A DNA stretch of 64,000 nt, from contig JBLDXI010000032.1 in the NCBI GenBank assembly GCA_047495785.1, positions 744,001-808,000 on the forward strand. Direction: 5' to 3'. This DNA is from Lepidodermella squamata. Its lineage: Eukaryota; Gastrotricha. This document shows positions 1 to 10,764 of this stretch, one piece after another; the stretch's first letter is position 1, and every line of letters starts with the position of its first letter. Under the pieces are notes generated by a model. It was not told the DNA's origin and did not search any database. It worked only from the letters and a program-made list of their open reading frames with translations. The translations under genes and the position numbers were made by a program.

Positions 1-39
1 ACAGTTCACTTCCTGAATAGTCCTCACAATCTTCATGAG

Positions 40-111
40 GCGTCAGTGGTGTAACGGTCAGCATGGTTGCCTTCCAAGCAGCCGATCCGGGTTCGACTCC
101 CGGCTGACGCA
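40..111 (+). tRNA. tRNA-Gly (anticodon TCC)
   Basis: It folds as a full cloverleaf. Acceptor GCGTCAG (40-46) pairs with CTGACGC (104-110), and A111 is the discriminator. The anticodon stem GTTGC/GCAGC encloses loop CTTCCAA, with anticodon TCC at 73-75, which reads the glycine codon GGA. A GGTTCGACTCC B box is present. There is no intron and no encoded CCA, as expected for a eukaryotic nuclear tRNA. It is the first of four tRNA genes in 530 bases. Confidence 0.95.
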
Positions 112-196
112 CACGTTTTTAGCTCACGTTTGAAAGCAGCAATCACATTACTAGTAAAGGGATTGAAGCTGATATTGCCGAAACCAATGTTCGAAA

Positions 197-268
197 GGTC
201 CCATGGTGTAGCGGTTAGCACTCTGGACTCTGAATCCAGCGACTCGAGTTCGATTCTCGATGGGACCT
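197..268 (+). tRNA. tRNA-Gln (anticodon CTG)
   Basis: Acceptor GGTCCCA (197-203) pairs with TGGGACC (261-267), and T268 is the discriminator. The anticodon arm CTGGA/TCCAG encloses loop CTCTGAA with anticodon CTG at 230-232, which reads CAG (Gln). A and B boxes are intact and there is no intron. Confidence 0.95.
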
Positions 269-353
269 TGGCCCAAGTTTTTAGCAGGCAAGACAACAAA
301 CATGACATGCGGTGAAATTCAAACAGTGTTAACCAACAAGTGAGGTTAGCCTA

Positions 354-425
354 GGGGGCATAGCTCAGTGGTAGAGCGTCTCATTCGCATTGTGAAGGTC
401 TCGGGTTCAATCCCCGATGCCTCCA
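354..425 (+). tRNA. tRNA-Ala (anticodon CGC)
   Basis: Acceptor GGGGGCA (354-360) pairs with TGCCTCC (418-424) through one G-U pair, and A425 is the discriminator. Loop TTCGCAT carries anticodon CGC (386-388), which reads GCG (Ala). The anticodon stem TCTCA/TGTGA has one central U-U mismatch. The D arm, T arm and B box are intact, so it is probably functional with a slightly weakened anticodon stem. Confidence 0.87.
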
Positions 426-484
426 GTTGGCCACTTTTTTCGCATAATTAATCTGAAATAATTACTTAAAAATTCGTAAAATTG

Positions 485-568
485 TGTCAGAAGTGGGGTT
501 CGAACCCACGCCCTCTTTCGAGGACCAGATCTTGAGTCTGGCGCCTTAGACCGCTCGGCCATCCTGAC
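485..568 (-). tRNA. tRNA-Leu (anticodon CAA), class II
   Basis: Read on the minus strand, acceptor GTCAGGA pairs with TTCTGAC, with discriminator A. The anticodon stem CCAGA/TCTGG encloses loop CTCAAGA, anticodon CAA, which reads TTG (Leu). A long variable arm is present (TCCTCGAAAGAGGG region), as expected for Leu. No intron is visible, although tRNA-Leu(CAA) genes often carry one in eukaryotes. It is oriented opposite to the three preceding tRNAs. Confidence 0.95.
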
Positions 569-873
569 TGCTTAACCAACATTTCGATTGGACGCATGTC
601 AACACGCCGTTTCTAGCTTTGAGTAATCACGGAACTTGAAATCCTGCATACCTAGGCTGCATTTAATAAGAGAGGCACTGAGGCATAAAATGGCTATCGC
701 ATCGGACTTGGAAGATTGCGGGTTCGACTTTTCATTCCAATTTGCATTCCAGCTTCGTTCAATTTTTGCATTTTAAATCAGCCGCTGGAACCACATTGAT
801 TTGTCTTCCTTGTTTCCTACTATTCCACAGCAATATTTTTCAAGATTTTGGTATTCTGATTTCCAATTATAAC
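569..873. other. Spacer between tRNA cluster and next gene
   Basis: No coding potential is seen. A stretch near 690-740 contains a GGGTTCGAC-like B-box remnant after a weak A-box-like sequence, but no cloverleaf can be folded from it. Confidence 0.5.
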
Positions 874-2396
874 TCAAGCTAAGAAGTGACCTCTCGTCGT
901 TGCGAGAACTAAAGCTAGAAAAGTCACATCAATGAAGAAGCACCCTATGATGATCCAAACACTCCACGAAGCATAACAATAAAGTTTCATGTACGACGAA
1001 TCTCGAATGCCTCCAGATGGCAGTGGCTCCATATCTTCATCCCTTTCCAGTTCCTCATCCTCAGCGATGGTTCCTACAAAACAAAGTTCAAATCTTTTGC
1101 CCAACATAATTTTCTATTTACCATGAATTGCGTGGTGTAGAGCATCCTTCGTTGCGTTGAATGAAGTCATAAAAGTATCCTCTACTTCATTTTTCTCTTG
1201 AAAATGAATAAAATTTCAAGGCCAAAACTGTAAAAAGATGGGTAGGACTTACTCAAAGCTTTAGCCGTTGTAGTTACCTTGAGAATCTGAGGTAGTGGCA
1301 CAAATTCGGTGCTCGAACCTCGAGATTTTTCAGTTGATTTCGCGCTACCCTTCGAGTCATCGTCAAGCTTCGCGCCATGGCCAATGTAGACAGTCTCTTT
1401 CTGAACTTGATTCGGAAGAGCATTCGCAAGGCGCCACTTCTTTTTCACCTGATAATCGTAAGCTGTTCGATTGAAGTTCAAGCCTTTATAAGGGTCAAAT
1501 TTTGAAGCGGTTGCAACGTTTTGCACCCAAGAACAGATTTCGCAAGATGCCCCGTGCCAGAAGAGGACAGCTAGGATCGCGAAAAATGAGCTCAGAAATA
1601 TGCCAATAAGAACTAGCCATTCTTTGATGAGCAAACTCTTCTCAGTAGACGAGTAGTCACATTCGTCGAAATCGATCTCGAAAGTAAATGAATGGTAGAG
1701 TAATAGCACCAAACTTGCACTGATTAATGACAGACTTATGAAAGCAAGACAGCGACTCAGTGTCATCCAATCGAAAACAACTTGACTTGGTATCCACATT
1801 GTCTCGTAAACGAATTGCGGGGTGGTAGCGACTGGGAAGACGCGTTTAAATTTCGAGTACTTGCGGACATGTAGGGTGAATAGCCCGGCGTAGGAGGCCA
1901 CTCGTCCATCTTCAAAATAAGTCCACATAGGCAAGGTAATCGCTGTCATTAGCAGGGCATAGATTACTAAGCTGATTGCAATCGTAAGTTTCGTCCAAGG
2001 TGACTGATTGCCAAAGTTTTCAATCATCGTTCGCAGCTTGCTCAAGAAGTTCCCTGGGAAACACTCCAGCGCGACACCAACGCCCTTTGTGCCAAGAAAA
2101 ATACCGCGTTTAGCTGGTTCCTTCGAAAGATTTGGTAGATTTGGCACAGGAATGTTAATAGAGTCCGGCGAATCCACGTAACTTGAATTAGCAATGCCCT
2201 TTTGATGTTGCGTTGGTGTTAGTGAAATCGGAGTGATTGAATGTGAAATTTTCCGAATGGGCTGCTTGCCTATATGAGTGGTAGACTGGCTCATCGCAGG
2301 CGTCAAACGAACCCTGAAACTGTCGCGACGAGTCGAAGCTATAGTTGTTCGCCGGGTCATCGAACGAGGGCTCATTGCGACTGTTGTTGAAGCCAT
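874..2396 (-). CDS. Four-TM claudin/PMP22-like membrane protein (447 aa)
   Basis: Two exons, 2396..1253 and 1073..874. The join is phase 1 across a 179-nt intron with donor GTAAGT and an acceptor ending TTTTGTAG. The N-terminal ~110 residues are Ser/Thr/Pro-rich and probably cytosolic. Then come a hydrophobic segment (LTIAISLVIYALLMTAITLP), a ~60-residue loop containing W-TYFEDGR and AGLFTL, two further TM segments (LSRCLAFISLSLISASLVLL and WLVLIGIFLSSFFAILAVLF), a charged linker in which Lys and Glu are frequent, and a last TM segment in exon 2 (WSVWIIIGCFFIDVTFLALV). Four TMs with a large first loop fit the claudin/PMP22/clc-like superfamily. However, the loop lacks the paired cysteines of true claudins, so this is an architectural call only. 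The start is the first ATG of the open frame; further 5' exons are possible. Confidence 0.65.
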
Positions 2397-3194
2397 TTAA
2401 CGTGAAGACCAACAACTGATGGTGCATATTGCTGATGTCGAGTTTTTCGCTTCCGTTGAGTGCATGCGCATTATGTTTGCGATGCAGATTTGCATCAATT
2501 GACCGGAAAACGGATCATTAGCAGGAAAATAATGGAGGATGGCGAGCATCGATTGCAGCTACATATATTTTCCTTCTCTGCACTTGAAAACCAGATAGAC
2601 ACAAGGAAACAGCAACAAGAAAACCTGGATTGTCCCTAGTTCATGGGCCAAACTTCGTTGTTGTCAACTTCTATGTAGAAAATCGCACCAACAAATTTAA
2701 GGAATTTGCCTCGTATTAGATCCAAAATTCGATAGGTAATAGGTATCGAAAAGTAGTTATTCTTCTTGGTGGTGATTATAGAGGATTGACAGTATTTTTT
2801 TGCATTCGAAAAATTTTGCGGAAAACTTTCAGCGAAACCTAATTTTAGATATTAGCAAAAAGTCGCTTTTCAAATATTTCTACGAAATTAAGGCAATGTG
2901 TGAATTCTATAGCGAAGAATGAGTTTTATACAGAATTTTACGCTGAATTTAATGATGATTTTTGCCGATCAATCAAGACATCGTTGCAAGTTTCTAAAAG
3001 TGGGTTTAGGCCCATTGAAAATTTCAAAATTTGGTACCGTTAAAAGTAAGACCCAAAATTGTTGGCTGCGCAGCACTCATTCTTACCCAAGCCACCGTTC
3101 GAGTGTGTAACTTCAATGGCGAAATAGGTACCTCAGGCCTGGCTAGAAATAAGCATAACATCAAACCGTTGTCAGCATTCAGGAAAACCTTTTA
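2397..3194. other. Intergenic, no gene seen
   Basis: AT-rich sequence upstream of the four-TM gene; it must contain that gene's promoter. The only open frame (2919..3110) has no protein-like features. No repeats were noticed. Confidence 0.5.
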
Positions 3195-3491
3195 TTAAAA
3201 AGCCGGCTGATATGAAAACCGTTCAAACTCAGTTTTATTTTCCTGTGTGATATTTTTCAAAAAAGCACATATATCGCTTCCAGTTAAAAACAAAACAAGG
3301 GCAGCGGCAGCTAGCCCCGCAGTAGTGATATACAGCCAAATATTACACAGAATGACAATGTTACAGCGCTTTCTCACTTCAACGCGTCTACTTCCTCCTT
3401 TTTCTTCTTCAACTTCTTCTAAATAATAGATCAAAGAGATGATGATGAAACTTTCGACAAGAAAAAATCTACAAATAGATTGGCGCAGCGT
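3195..3491 (-). pseudogene. Possible terminal exon of a small membrane protein
   Basis: An open frame ends at 3195 with a Glu-rich stretch (LEEVEEEKGG), then Arg/Lys residues, one clear TM helix (NIVILCNIWLYITTAGLAAA) and a short hydrophilic tail with an N-glycosylation-like NKT. There is no in-frame ATG in the frame, so it would need an upstream exon; TATTTGTAG at about 3478 could be an acceptor. The layout (acidic linker, then one TM, then stop) resembles the last exon of the four-TM gene just downstream. It could therefore be a paralogous fragment. A chance ORF is also possible. Confidence 0.3.
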
Positions 3492-3824
3492 CAATCTTCA
3501 ACATAATTTGCAAATAGAAAACGCCCTGTTCAATCATTTTTAGCCGCGTGATTTTTGCTGTAGGTAAAAAGAACCCGAATGATTACTGCTGTTGACGCAA
3601 TCATACACTGGTTATATTATAACGTATTTACACAAATTGTTGGTGTTTGTTGATGAGTCTTCTTTCTTTTTATATCTTCCTCGTACAGCGGCTATAAAAC
3701 AAGGCTTATAAACTCGGACAAGAAAAGACACGCACAGACGATCAGCTATAAGAGACGAAAAACACGTTTCTGATGTCATCAAAATTGTGAATGGGTGGTG
3801 GGTGTGAGTTTTATTCCAATGTGA

Positions 3825-6687
3825 CTAGTTACGGTGATACGGGTGGAAACGACCCCGGCCGCCCTGACCGCCGCCGTTGCTGCCACCGCCACTGCCGCCA
3901 CCGGACCGCTGTTGGCCATTTCCACCGCCAGACCGTTGATTACCGCCTCGGGAGTTGCCCGCACCGGAGTTACCGCCCTGCCACGATCCGCCACCGGCAC
4001 CGCCAAATGCTGCCATCATGTTGTTGTTGCCGCTACCGTCGAAGGGGTTGTAGCCGCCGAACGCGCCGTAATAGGCCGAGGCAGCGTTGGCCCAGTCCAT
4101 CGCTGAGCCCCAGTCGCCCCAGTTACCGGCGCCGCCCATTTGGCCCATTTGGCCGCCCCAGTTGTTACCGGGACCGCCGTTTCCGCCCCAACCTCCTAAA
4201 AGCATGAATTAGGAATGTTAATTGAATTAGGCATCAAAAAACTAAAAATGAGCACAATAATTTTTCTGAAAAATTCCACCTTAATTAAAAAATATCTATT
4301 TTAAAATAAAGAAATTCAGTCCTCCTGAGATCTCGATAAAAAAAATCTAGCGATCTACATTTTTAGCCGTATTAAAAGCCTACCGAAATTGTTCCAGTTA
4401 CCTCCGCCATTGCTGTTTCCACGACCTCCGCTGGGACCTCCCTGACCGCCACGGCCCTGGTTGCCGCCCATATTGTTGTTTTGTTGAGATTTCGGAGTCG
4501 CCAACTTGATATCGACCTTAAATGGGTGAAATCCAACAAGGCAGCAAAAATTGCCGCAGGGAGAAGAAAAACAAGACAGGTTTTAGAAAAATTGATCAAA
4601 CGACTGTATTTTTGAAAGACTTCCGGCATTTAAGGTAAATGCATAAATACAGTATATATATCACAGCATGCAAAATTCGGAAAAATTGATACAAAAATAT
4701 ATTGCAAATTCAATTTTCGTCTCTACCCTCTACTCTCTAGTCTCTAGTTTTGAGCCATTGAATCAATGAAAAAGGATTGAACCGCCACGACTCTAGTTCC
4801 GCGATCGAACTCTACTTTCAATGAATGAATGAGTGAATGAATGTGATTTGCGGACGATTCTCTGGCTCTACTTGCTCGATCACTCTACAGAGCTGATGCA
4901 TTGTTGGACAGGTGTCCAGCACGAAGAAAACGACACTTGATTGGCTCTAGCTTTTGCAATCAAAATTATGCAGAAAGTTCATTTCCGTATTTTTGCCAGA
5001 TTTTTGAATCGCCTTGTCCGCTTGATTGATTCGTTTTGAAGATGCCAATAATCGATGCAGCTGAGAGTGATCGGCTAAGCAGGTATCTCGTCTCCTCAGC
5101 AACAGCAACGGTCTGCTTCCTATCGACAAACGAATTGGCGGGGCGAGACAGAGAAAATTTGTTAATTTTCATCATCATTCAACACTAGTGAGTTTGAAAC
5201 TTCACGGAATTCTCTAGCGATGAGAGAAACAGAGAGCTCGAAATCGACTCTAAATTCATGGTGTGGTTGAGCTAGCGATGAATCGGCTTCGAAAAATGGA
5301 TAAAAACGAGTAATTGCCGATGATAAAGAGCAGTTGATGCGACGAAACTCTAGTTCAATATCTCTTCAAGTAAACTGACTGGAAAAATGCTAGAGAACGC
5401 GCTAATGAAAAACGAGCTTTGCATGGACTCAACATCACTTGGGACAAGAACATACTACGCAGTACATACCTCTTTGTTTCCGATTTTGATCTTTCCCGCT
5501 TTCAACGCTTTGTCGATCGATTCTCCTTTCTCGTACTGAACGAAGCAGAATACGCGCTTTTTGCCCGAGGCGCGGTCAGTCGGCCAATCCAACTCGGCAA
5601 CTGGACCGAATTGGGCGAAAGTTTCACGCAAATCGGAGTCTGATGTCGCATCAGGTTCGATGCCACCGATAAACAACTAGAAATCAGGAAAAACATTAAG
5701 TTGCGTCAAACTCAGCTGATATTACAAACTTTTCTGTTGACATTGGATGATCCTCCTTTCGCTCCATTCTGACCATTTTTGTTATTTTGAGTAGCTGGCG
5801 GTCGGCCATCGGCCTGTTTGCAATCAACGCGGCGTCCAAGAATGACATGCTCTTCCTTTTCCAGCACCTTGCCCAAAGCAACTTTGTCGACAAAGGTGAC
5901 GAAGCCGAAGCCCCGGGACCGTTTGGTAACAGGGTCCATTTTTACTAGCACACGCTCGATTTGGCCGAATTGACCAAAATATTCTTCGAGATCGGCATCT
6001 GTCGCGCGAGGTTGAAGACCCCCGATGAACAGCTTGCGCTCGGTTACATTTGCTTGGTCAGCAGCGTCGTCTTTTGCCTTTTCAGCTCCTTCGTCATTTG
6101 CAACATCTTCAGTTGATTTGGCAGTACCATTTGCGTCATCGGCGATTTTCTGATCCCGATCTTCTCGGCTGTCGATGCCCTCACCGTTATCAAGCTCGTC
6201 CTCATTATCAGCGGCTGCTAGCAATTCGTTGTTACCGCCAGTCTGGTTGTGTTCTTCCTCATTGCCAGCATGAGAGCCATTGGTTTCAACCTAATTACAA
6301 CTTAGTTAAAAACGAAATGTGAGTTCGAGATTTCTGACCTTAGCTGTTTCTTCCCCAGCCTTGGTCGCCTCCATCGTCTCTTCGGACTCTTCCTTCGCCA
6401 ACGAATCATCTCCGTGATTTCCACCCATATCTTCAGACTCGGCCTTGTTAATATTCTACCCATTAAAGCAAGAAGGAAGACATAAAGCAAGAACATACAT
6501 GAGAGGCGGCTCTGTCGAGAGTAGGTGAAGTGGTAGGTGAAGTAGTTGAGTTATTCATCTCAGTACCTTCGGCGGTAAGAGCAGCTTTCAATCTTTCAGC
6601 TAACTGAGCCTTGACGCCACTTGTGGCCAATTTCCTCTTCTTGAGCTCTTCTCTGAGCTCATTGACGGTCATTTTGTTGACGTCCAT
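3825..6687 (-). CDS. hnRNP with SAP domain and two RRMs (525 aa)
   Basis: Six exons: 6687..6499, 6455..6339, 6290..5730, 5676..5470, 4516..4384 and 4195..3825. All phases agree. Residues 5-39 form a SAP DNA-binding motif ([15 protein letters not shown]). Residues ~64-187 are acidic. RRM1 (~188-262) has RNP2 KLFIGGL and RNP1 [11 protein letters not shown]2 (~290-363) has RNP2 LFIGGI and RNP1 KRVFCFVQY, and runs into VDIKLATPK, the usual end of an hnRNP A/B-type RRM. The rest is a Gly/Asn/Gln-rich low-complexity tail ending GRFHPYHRN, as in squid/hnRNP D relatives. The product should bind pre-mRNA/mRNA in the nucleus and be prone to condensation. AATAAA lies about 10 nt after the stop (3810-3815), so the 3' UTR is short. 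Exon 5 uses a TTTAAG acceptor and exon 3 a GTTTGT donor. The gene is divergent from TEX2. Confidence 0.9.
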
Positions 6688-7733
6688 TATGAATAAGATA
6701 TCTATAAGGTCAAATGTGTATGTGTAATTACTAATTACTGTGATGCATCATGTGGACTGATGTATGGGGAAAGGGGCATGGGGTACGGGGTACGGAGGCC
6801 ATTACCGGTATGGCTGTGGTCAACTGCGTTGTGCGTTGGAAATGGATTCAAACGCCTACTGCGGTTCTAAATTCTTAACTACGGCTACGTAGCGCGAGTC
6901 TTGTGTCTTTATGTGTAGCGTGTTGCGAGGCGTATATTAACGCTGATCCAGACGCTTATTAACTACCACGTCAAATTTATATGAATGACTCTGACTGTAG
7001 GTGGTCTGTGATCGGTAAGAAAGGAAGTGGGTAGTAGGTCAGAGTAGCAGAAAGTTCCTAGATTTCATGCTACAAGACATGGAAGGAGCAAGAAAGAAAG
7101 ATAGCCGACAAGCAACTAGAACAAGGTAAAAAAAAATAAAAAATCTAAAGGCTTAATCAGAGGAAAAACTTGGCAGGCACATGGCACCGGGTCGTGGGAG
7201 AGTCGCGGGCACGAGGAGGGTGAAATAATGGCCGATTAGAGCAACACTCCGGGACGTCGAAGATGCCAAATCAAATAATCTTCAACAATTTGTAAATTAT
7301 AAAATTGAAACACTCTCTCAATTCCGTATTAATAGCATAACTTAAAAAATGGAAAATAATTTTCAGAAACTAGGGTATATGATGAGGTAGGTGCCAAAAT
7401 GGGTTGAATTTTCGGGGCAACCTGTTTGTTGAGCGAAACGTTTGATGAGGTAGTTCGATTCGATTCGACAGTAAAGTCTGAAGTGTGAAGTCGACCTTGT
7501 AAGGTGCAAGATGTTAAGATGTTAAGCATAGTTAAGTAGAGCGCGATTGATGAGTGAAGGATGTATGGTAAAGATAGAAATACGCGCCGTGCTCTAGGAA
7601 AAGCTTTAGGAACTGTTCTCTATCAACGTGTGACGTTGCTGTGGTTACTTGATTTCATTTACGATTTACGATTCAAATTTTCTTGCCTTTTAGGAATATT
7701 TTAATGTCGCTGAGTATTTAACCACTTGCTTAG
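6688..7733. promoter_or_regulatory. Shared divergent upstream region, hnRNP and TEX2 genes
   Basis: About 1 kb between two start codons pointing away from each other, so it must hold both promoters and 5' UTRs. It contains G-rich runs near 6770-6800 (GGGGTACGGGG-type). No TATA box or known operator can be assigned by eye. The open frame at 7329..7529 is not convincing. Confidence 0.5.
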
Positions 7734-10700
7734 ATGGCTCAACGTGATGAATTCAAAATCCGTTTTGTTAAGCCTAGTGATTCCTTCGACGAAGGGGAGG
7801 TTGAAAGTACTCCTAACGTGACTCTAGTTGAAACACCGCGAAGTCACGACGCAGCGTCTTCTCAGAATGTTGTCACGTCACCGGAATCCAACAATAAAAA
7901 TCGCTTGCGCCTTGCAGTCTCTGAATTATCAATGAAATTAGCTCAGCGGATCGAGGAAAAATGCAATGCAGAGACGAGCGAAAAGCCAACAGCCAAAGTG
8001 GACAAAATAAAGAGGCTGGCACTGGATGTGTCAAAAAACGTGAAAACCTGGTCTCTCGAGCAGCAAAAGTTGGCTGGAGGTCCAGAGACATCGAGCAAAA
8101 CTCCCAGCGAAGTGAAGCAACCTGATACAAGTCACCGAGACCGAAGCAGTAGCTGTTCAGACAAGCTTAGCTCTGATGAAAATTTCCTGCTTATCAGTGA
8201 TAATTCCAGTGCGTCAGGTTCAACGTTAAGGGACGCTTTTGATGAACCTATCGACAGTGGCGTTGATGCGCTTCAGTTTGAAGAAGGAGCACACGCTGTG
8301 CGCATTCCAAGCAGCAGTCGTTTAAAATCACATTCATTTAACGAGAATCTGGCTCAGCTTTGCTACTCTCGCCAGGCAGCTCCTTCACAATCGTCAACCC
8401 TCTCCACGACTTCAGACGAAACGACCTACAACAAGTCACCGTCTCCCCTTCCAGCCTTGACTGAGCAATCTGAAGCAGAGAGTTTTCTCAGTACCAGTGT
8501 AGCGTCTTCCGAGCCAAGTTTCAATAATTCGCGGTCAGTGCAGAGTGTGACCAACGTGGAAAAACACTTGCCTGATCATGTGCACAAAATTTCCCTGTCT
8601 TTATTCTCGAATGTTCATCAACAATGGCACACTCTGAGTCAAAACCGATTTTTTCCTGTAGTAATGCTGACGATTGGGGTTCTAATCCTTCGATTTATCG
8701 GAGTTCCAGACATGCTAACCGGCACTGTGATCGGAACTTTTGTCACGTGGTTCTTGTTCGTGCATCAACATTCGGATACTCGGAAAATTTCTCAATCGAC
8801 CAAACGCGAGAGTAAGCACCAGTCGAGTTCGTCGAAGCAAAGTGCTTCACATGGTAAACCGTCGAGCATAGCGCTGATGTACGTAGCTTACACGTACAAC
8901 CCTTGCACATTTCGCCTGCGACATTCTCAAACATGTTTGGTTTCGCTGAGTGGAACAACGCTCAAAATCGGTATTCCAGATAAGAAATCGTTGAAAGATA
9001 TTCGGGCTAAGTACAGCCTTGACCTTGAATCGCCTGGTGCCGAATACTTGGAGTCAATCACGTGTACTGAAAGTCATACGTTTGATCTTACTAAATGTAC
9101 TGTATCCCTCACTCCGTCTATCCTGGCAAGAAAAAGGTTTTTCAATAAGAAATACCCGATTCTTGTCTCGCGTAATCAAAACGATATTGCTGCGAACGAT
9201 CCAATGTTACAATCGACCGACATAATTTCTTCCGAATTCTATTTATTCACTATTTCGATGCGGGAAAAGGAGCAATGGTAGGAACGTAATATATTATAAT
9301 GAATTTTAGCTAATTTTCGTTAATGGCTTAGGTATCAACTGCTTAGCAGCGCTACCCATGGGATTCCTCTAAAGCCGTTCGATCTGATTCCTGTGCGGCG
9401 AATCGCGACTGAAGTCCCCAAGGAATCAGCCCAGGCTAAAAAGGACGTCATTCGATTGTCGAAATTGCGTACATCAGTTTCGGCGGGCAATATCGGCCTG
9501 GAGGCTGAACGTGAATCTCCTCCGGCTGAAAGCAAAGAAAGCCCGAATTCGAAGCTGACTAAAGATCTATTTCAATGGCACTACGTAACTCGACGTGAGC
9601 AGTTACGCTGGTTTTTGTCTCAGGCAACTGTTCTAGCGCCTACGTCACCCATGGCGTGGTTCAACGCGTTTGCCTGGCGAATTTTCTTCGAAATAATGAC
9701 AGTTGAAGAGCTGAAAAAGCAGATGGAAGACAAAATGCAGGCGAAATTGAATAAGATAATTCTACCACGTATCATCGAACCACTCAAGTTATCTGAAATG
9801 TCATTCGGAAATCGAATGCCCATGTTTAAAACATCGGAGGCGCCCACGGTTGACGAACGAGGGCTCTGGCTGACCTTTATGGTCGAATACGAGGGTGGCA
9901 TGAATGGAACGATTGAAACTCGAGTGAATTTACTGAAAGCTAAGACGTCTCATGGCAGTAACGACCCGAACTCTTCGACCGCTTCGATTTCCCCATTGCC
10001 CTGTAATAGTCTGCCGAAAACACCTGACGCTCGTTACCTCGACATTCTAGCCTCGGAGAGTTGTGAGAGTTTCTCGTCGAGTAGCGAGTCTGATGACGAT
10101 TCGAACCCGGCAGACCCGAATGCGCCGCACAATACGAGTGGCCATTTGATTGAGCGGCTGACAAATTCGCGTTACTTTGCGAAATTAATCGCTATCGAGA
10201 AGGTTGGCAAAGCTGCTGAGCGTGTTTCGCTGATTCCGTTGACGCTTCGCATTGAAATTAGCCGCATTGTGGGGCGCATGCGCGTCAACTTCCCGCCGCC
10301 GCCTTCCGACCGCATCTGGGTCGGTTTTGAGGACGACGAAAATTTCAACGTTGATCTTTCGCTGAAGCCGAAGGTGGGAAATCTCGAGTTGTCTGGGAGA
10401 ACTCTTCAACCAATTGTTTCATATCTCGAACGCAAAATAGTTGCTGAATTCAAGGTATGAATTTGTGGTGTTAGATTGCTAAGAATTGCATTTTTATTAC
10501 AAGCACATTTTATTGACAGTTGCGAGAATTCAATTATTTTTGAAATATAATATTTAATGTATTTTTCGGTTTTTATGCATATTTTTCATATTAAGCTGGA
10601 TCTTTCTTAATTTTTCAAACAATGAATTTATTTAATTTCCCCTTAATTTTTAGAAAAAACTCGTTTTGCCTTCGATGGATGACTTCTATTTCGGATTCTT

Positions 10701-10764
10701 CCGAGACAGCTGTTTTAAGCCGGATCTGCATGATCCAGTATCTTCGACGCCGATAATTGATTAA
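7734..10764 (+). CDS. TEX2: TEX2-like ER lipid-transfer protein, SMP domain (925 aa)
   Basis: Three exons: 7734..9277, 9332..10454 and 10654..10764; phases agree. Residues 1-300 are Ser-rich and disordered. Residues ~305-348 form two close hydrophobic segments (VVMLTIGVLILRFIG and VIGTFVTWFLFV), a hairpin membrane anchor as in TEX2. Residues ~370-520 match the PH-like region of TEX2 (LTPSILARKRFFNKKYPI). Residues ~620-850 are the SMP lipid-transfer domain, starting PMAWFNAFAWRIFFE and containing KLNKIILPRI and DERGLWLTFMVEYEGG. TEX2 proteins sit at ER contact sites and move phospholipids. An acidic Ser-rich insert (SSSSESDDDSNPAD) breaks the SMP region around residue 750. AATAAA at 10907-10912 is a candidate poly(A) signal. 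Confidence 0.9.

Noticed and set aside
690-740. Possible fifth tRNA in the first cluster
   Set aside because: A B-box-like GGGTTCGAC is present but no acceptor or anticodon stem can be formed.
2188-2427. 79-codon frame overlapping the start of the four-TM gene
   Set aside because: Shadow frame on the same strand; Asn/Phe/His-rich with no features.
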